Positions 6,406 through 6,605 of a DNA stretch of 6,605 nt are shown one piece after another; within the stretch, counting starts at the first letter, position 1; each line of letters begins with the position of its first letter. A program made the position numbers and the translations under genes. Below the pieces are notes generated by a model. The model saw only the letters and a list, made by a program, of their open reading frames with translations, was not told the DNA's origin and made no database searches. Source of the stretch: JAQBDA01 sp041301185 (GTDB lineage: Bacteria > Chloroflexota > Anaerolineae > Anaerolineales > UBA4823); the NCBI GenBank assembly GCA_041301185.1, contig JBFYSV010000158.1, forward strand, positions 1-6,605, given 5' to 3'.

Positions 6406-6420
6406 CTCATTTAAAATAGA

Positions 6421-6448
6421 GGTGGTTGTAGCGAAAACGCAAACCACC
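6421..6448 (+). other. Hairpin in the grpE-dnaK intergenic region
   Basis: GGTGGTT (6421-6427) pairs exactly with AACCACC (6442-6448). Inside, GCG (6431-6433) pairs with CGC (6438-6440) around an AAAA loop, with a small asymmetric internal loop between the two stems. It is not followed by a T run, so it is not an ordinary intrinsic terminator. It ends 23 bases before the dnaK ribosome binding site GGAGG (6472-6476). It may tune transcript processing, stability or relative output of grpE and dnaK; this is inference. Confidence 0.5.
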
Positions 6449-6484
6449 CTGACAGTGACTTGAAATTATTTGGAGGATATTAGA

Positions 6485-6605
6485 ATGGGAAAAATCATAG
6501 GCATCGATCTGGGGACAACCAACTCGGTGGTGGCTGTCATGGAAGGCGGCGAGGCGGTCGTGATCCCCTCCGCAGAGGGAGAGCGCCTGGTGCCGTCAGT
6601 CGTGG
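6485..6605 (+). CDS. dnaK: Molecular chaperone DnaK (Hsp70), N-terminal fragment cut by the window
   Basis: Only the first 40 codons are visible, reading MGKIIGIDLGTTNSVVAVME onward to VIPSAEGERLVPSVV. This is the start of the Hsp70 ATPase domain. IGIDLGTTNS (5-14) is the phosphate-1 loop with Asp8 and Thr11-Thr12, and the following segment matches the first beta hairpin of DnaK. The full protein should be about 610-640 residues and continues past base 6605. GGAGG (6472-6476) lies eight bases before the ATG, the strongest site in the operon, in keeping with DnaK being made in excess of HrcA and GrpE. It acts in the cytosol with GrpE and a DnaJ that is not in view. Expression is expected from the CIRCE-controlled promoter upstream of hrcA. 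Confidence 0.97.
   Translation, partial: MGKIIGIDLGTTNSVVAVMEGGEAVVIPSAEGERLVPSVV

Noticed and set aside
6460..6486. Possible dnaK-specific promoter (TTGAAA ... TAGAAT)
   Set aside because: The spacer is only 15 bases and the -10 overlaps the dnaK start codon, so a transcript from it would lack the strong ribosome binding site.

Overview
The window is an ordinary bacterial chromosomal segment of moderately high GC, with every supported gene on the + strand. My tentative guess is an Anaerolineae-like member of Chloroflexota. It rests on the overall gene mix and style (a COG1819-type glycosyltransferase, an SLC45-like MFS carrier, an HrcA/CIRCE-controlled grpE-dnaK operon). No single diagnostic marker is present, so the taxonomy is weak.

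Layout. (1) Bases 1-1703: a MarR-family regulator cut by the left edge, followed after 50 bases by a UGT/COG1819-type glycosyltransferase with a TTG start and a strong ribosome binding site; these two probably form a small regulated unit. (2) Bases 1726-2507: trmD, the tRNA m1G37 methyltransferase, with its own promoter placed so that transcription should begin exactly at its GTG start codon, a probable leaderless mRNA. (3) Bases 2504-2609: an imperfect palindromic dispersed-type repeat that overlaps the trmD stop codon and may also act as its terminator. (4) Bases 2652-4650: a 12-helix MFS transporter of the SLC45/GPH-like type and, 10 bases later, an RluA-family pseudouridine synthase without a visible ribosome binding site. 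(5) Bases 4697-6605: a heat-shock operon with a sigma70-type promoter, a perfect extended CIRCE operator, hrcA, grpE and the first 40 codons of dnaK.

How the genes work together: HrcA is the repressor that binds CIRCE, GrpE is the nucleotide exchange factor of DnaK, and DnaK is the Hsp70 chaperone, so the right third is a self-regulated chaperone operon. TrmD and the RluA-family enzyme both modify structured RNA but lie in separate transcription units and need not be functionally linked. The MarR/glycosyltransferase pair may serve glycosylation of a lipid or small hydrophobic molecule, but its substrate cannot be read from the sequence.

I did not find a novel defence or mobile system. The items most worth following up are the leaderless trmD arrangement, the repeat fused to the trmD stop codon, the unusually long CIRCE palindrome, and the grpE-dnaK intergenic hairpin.
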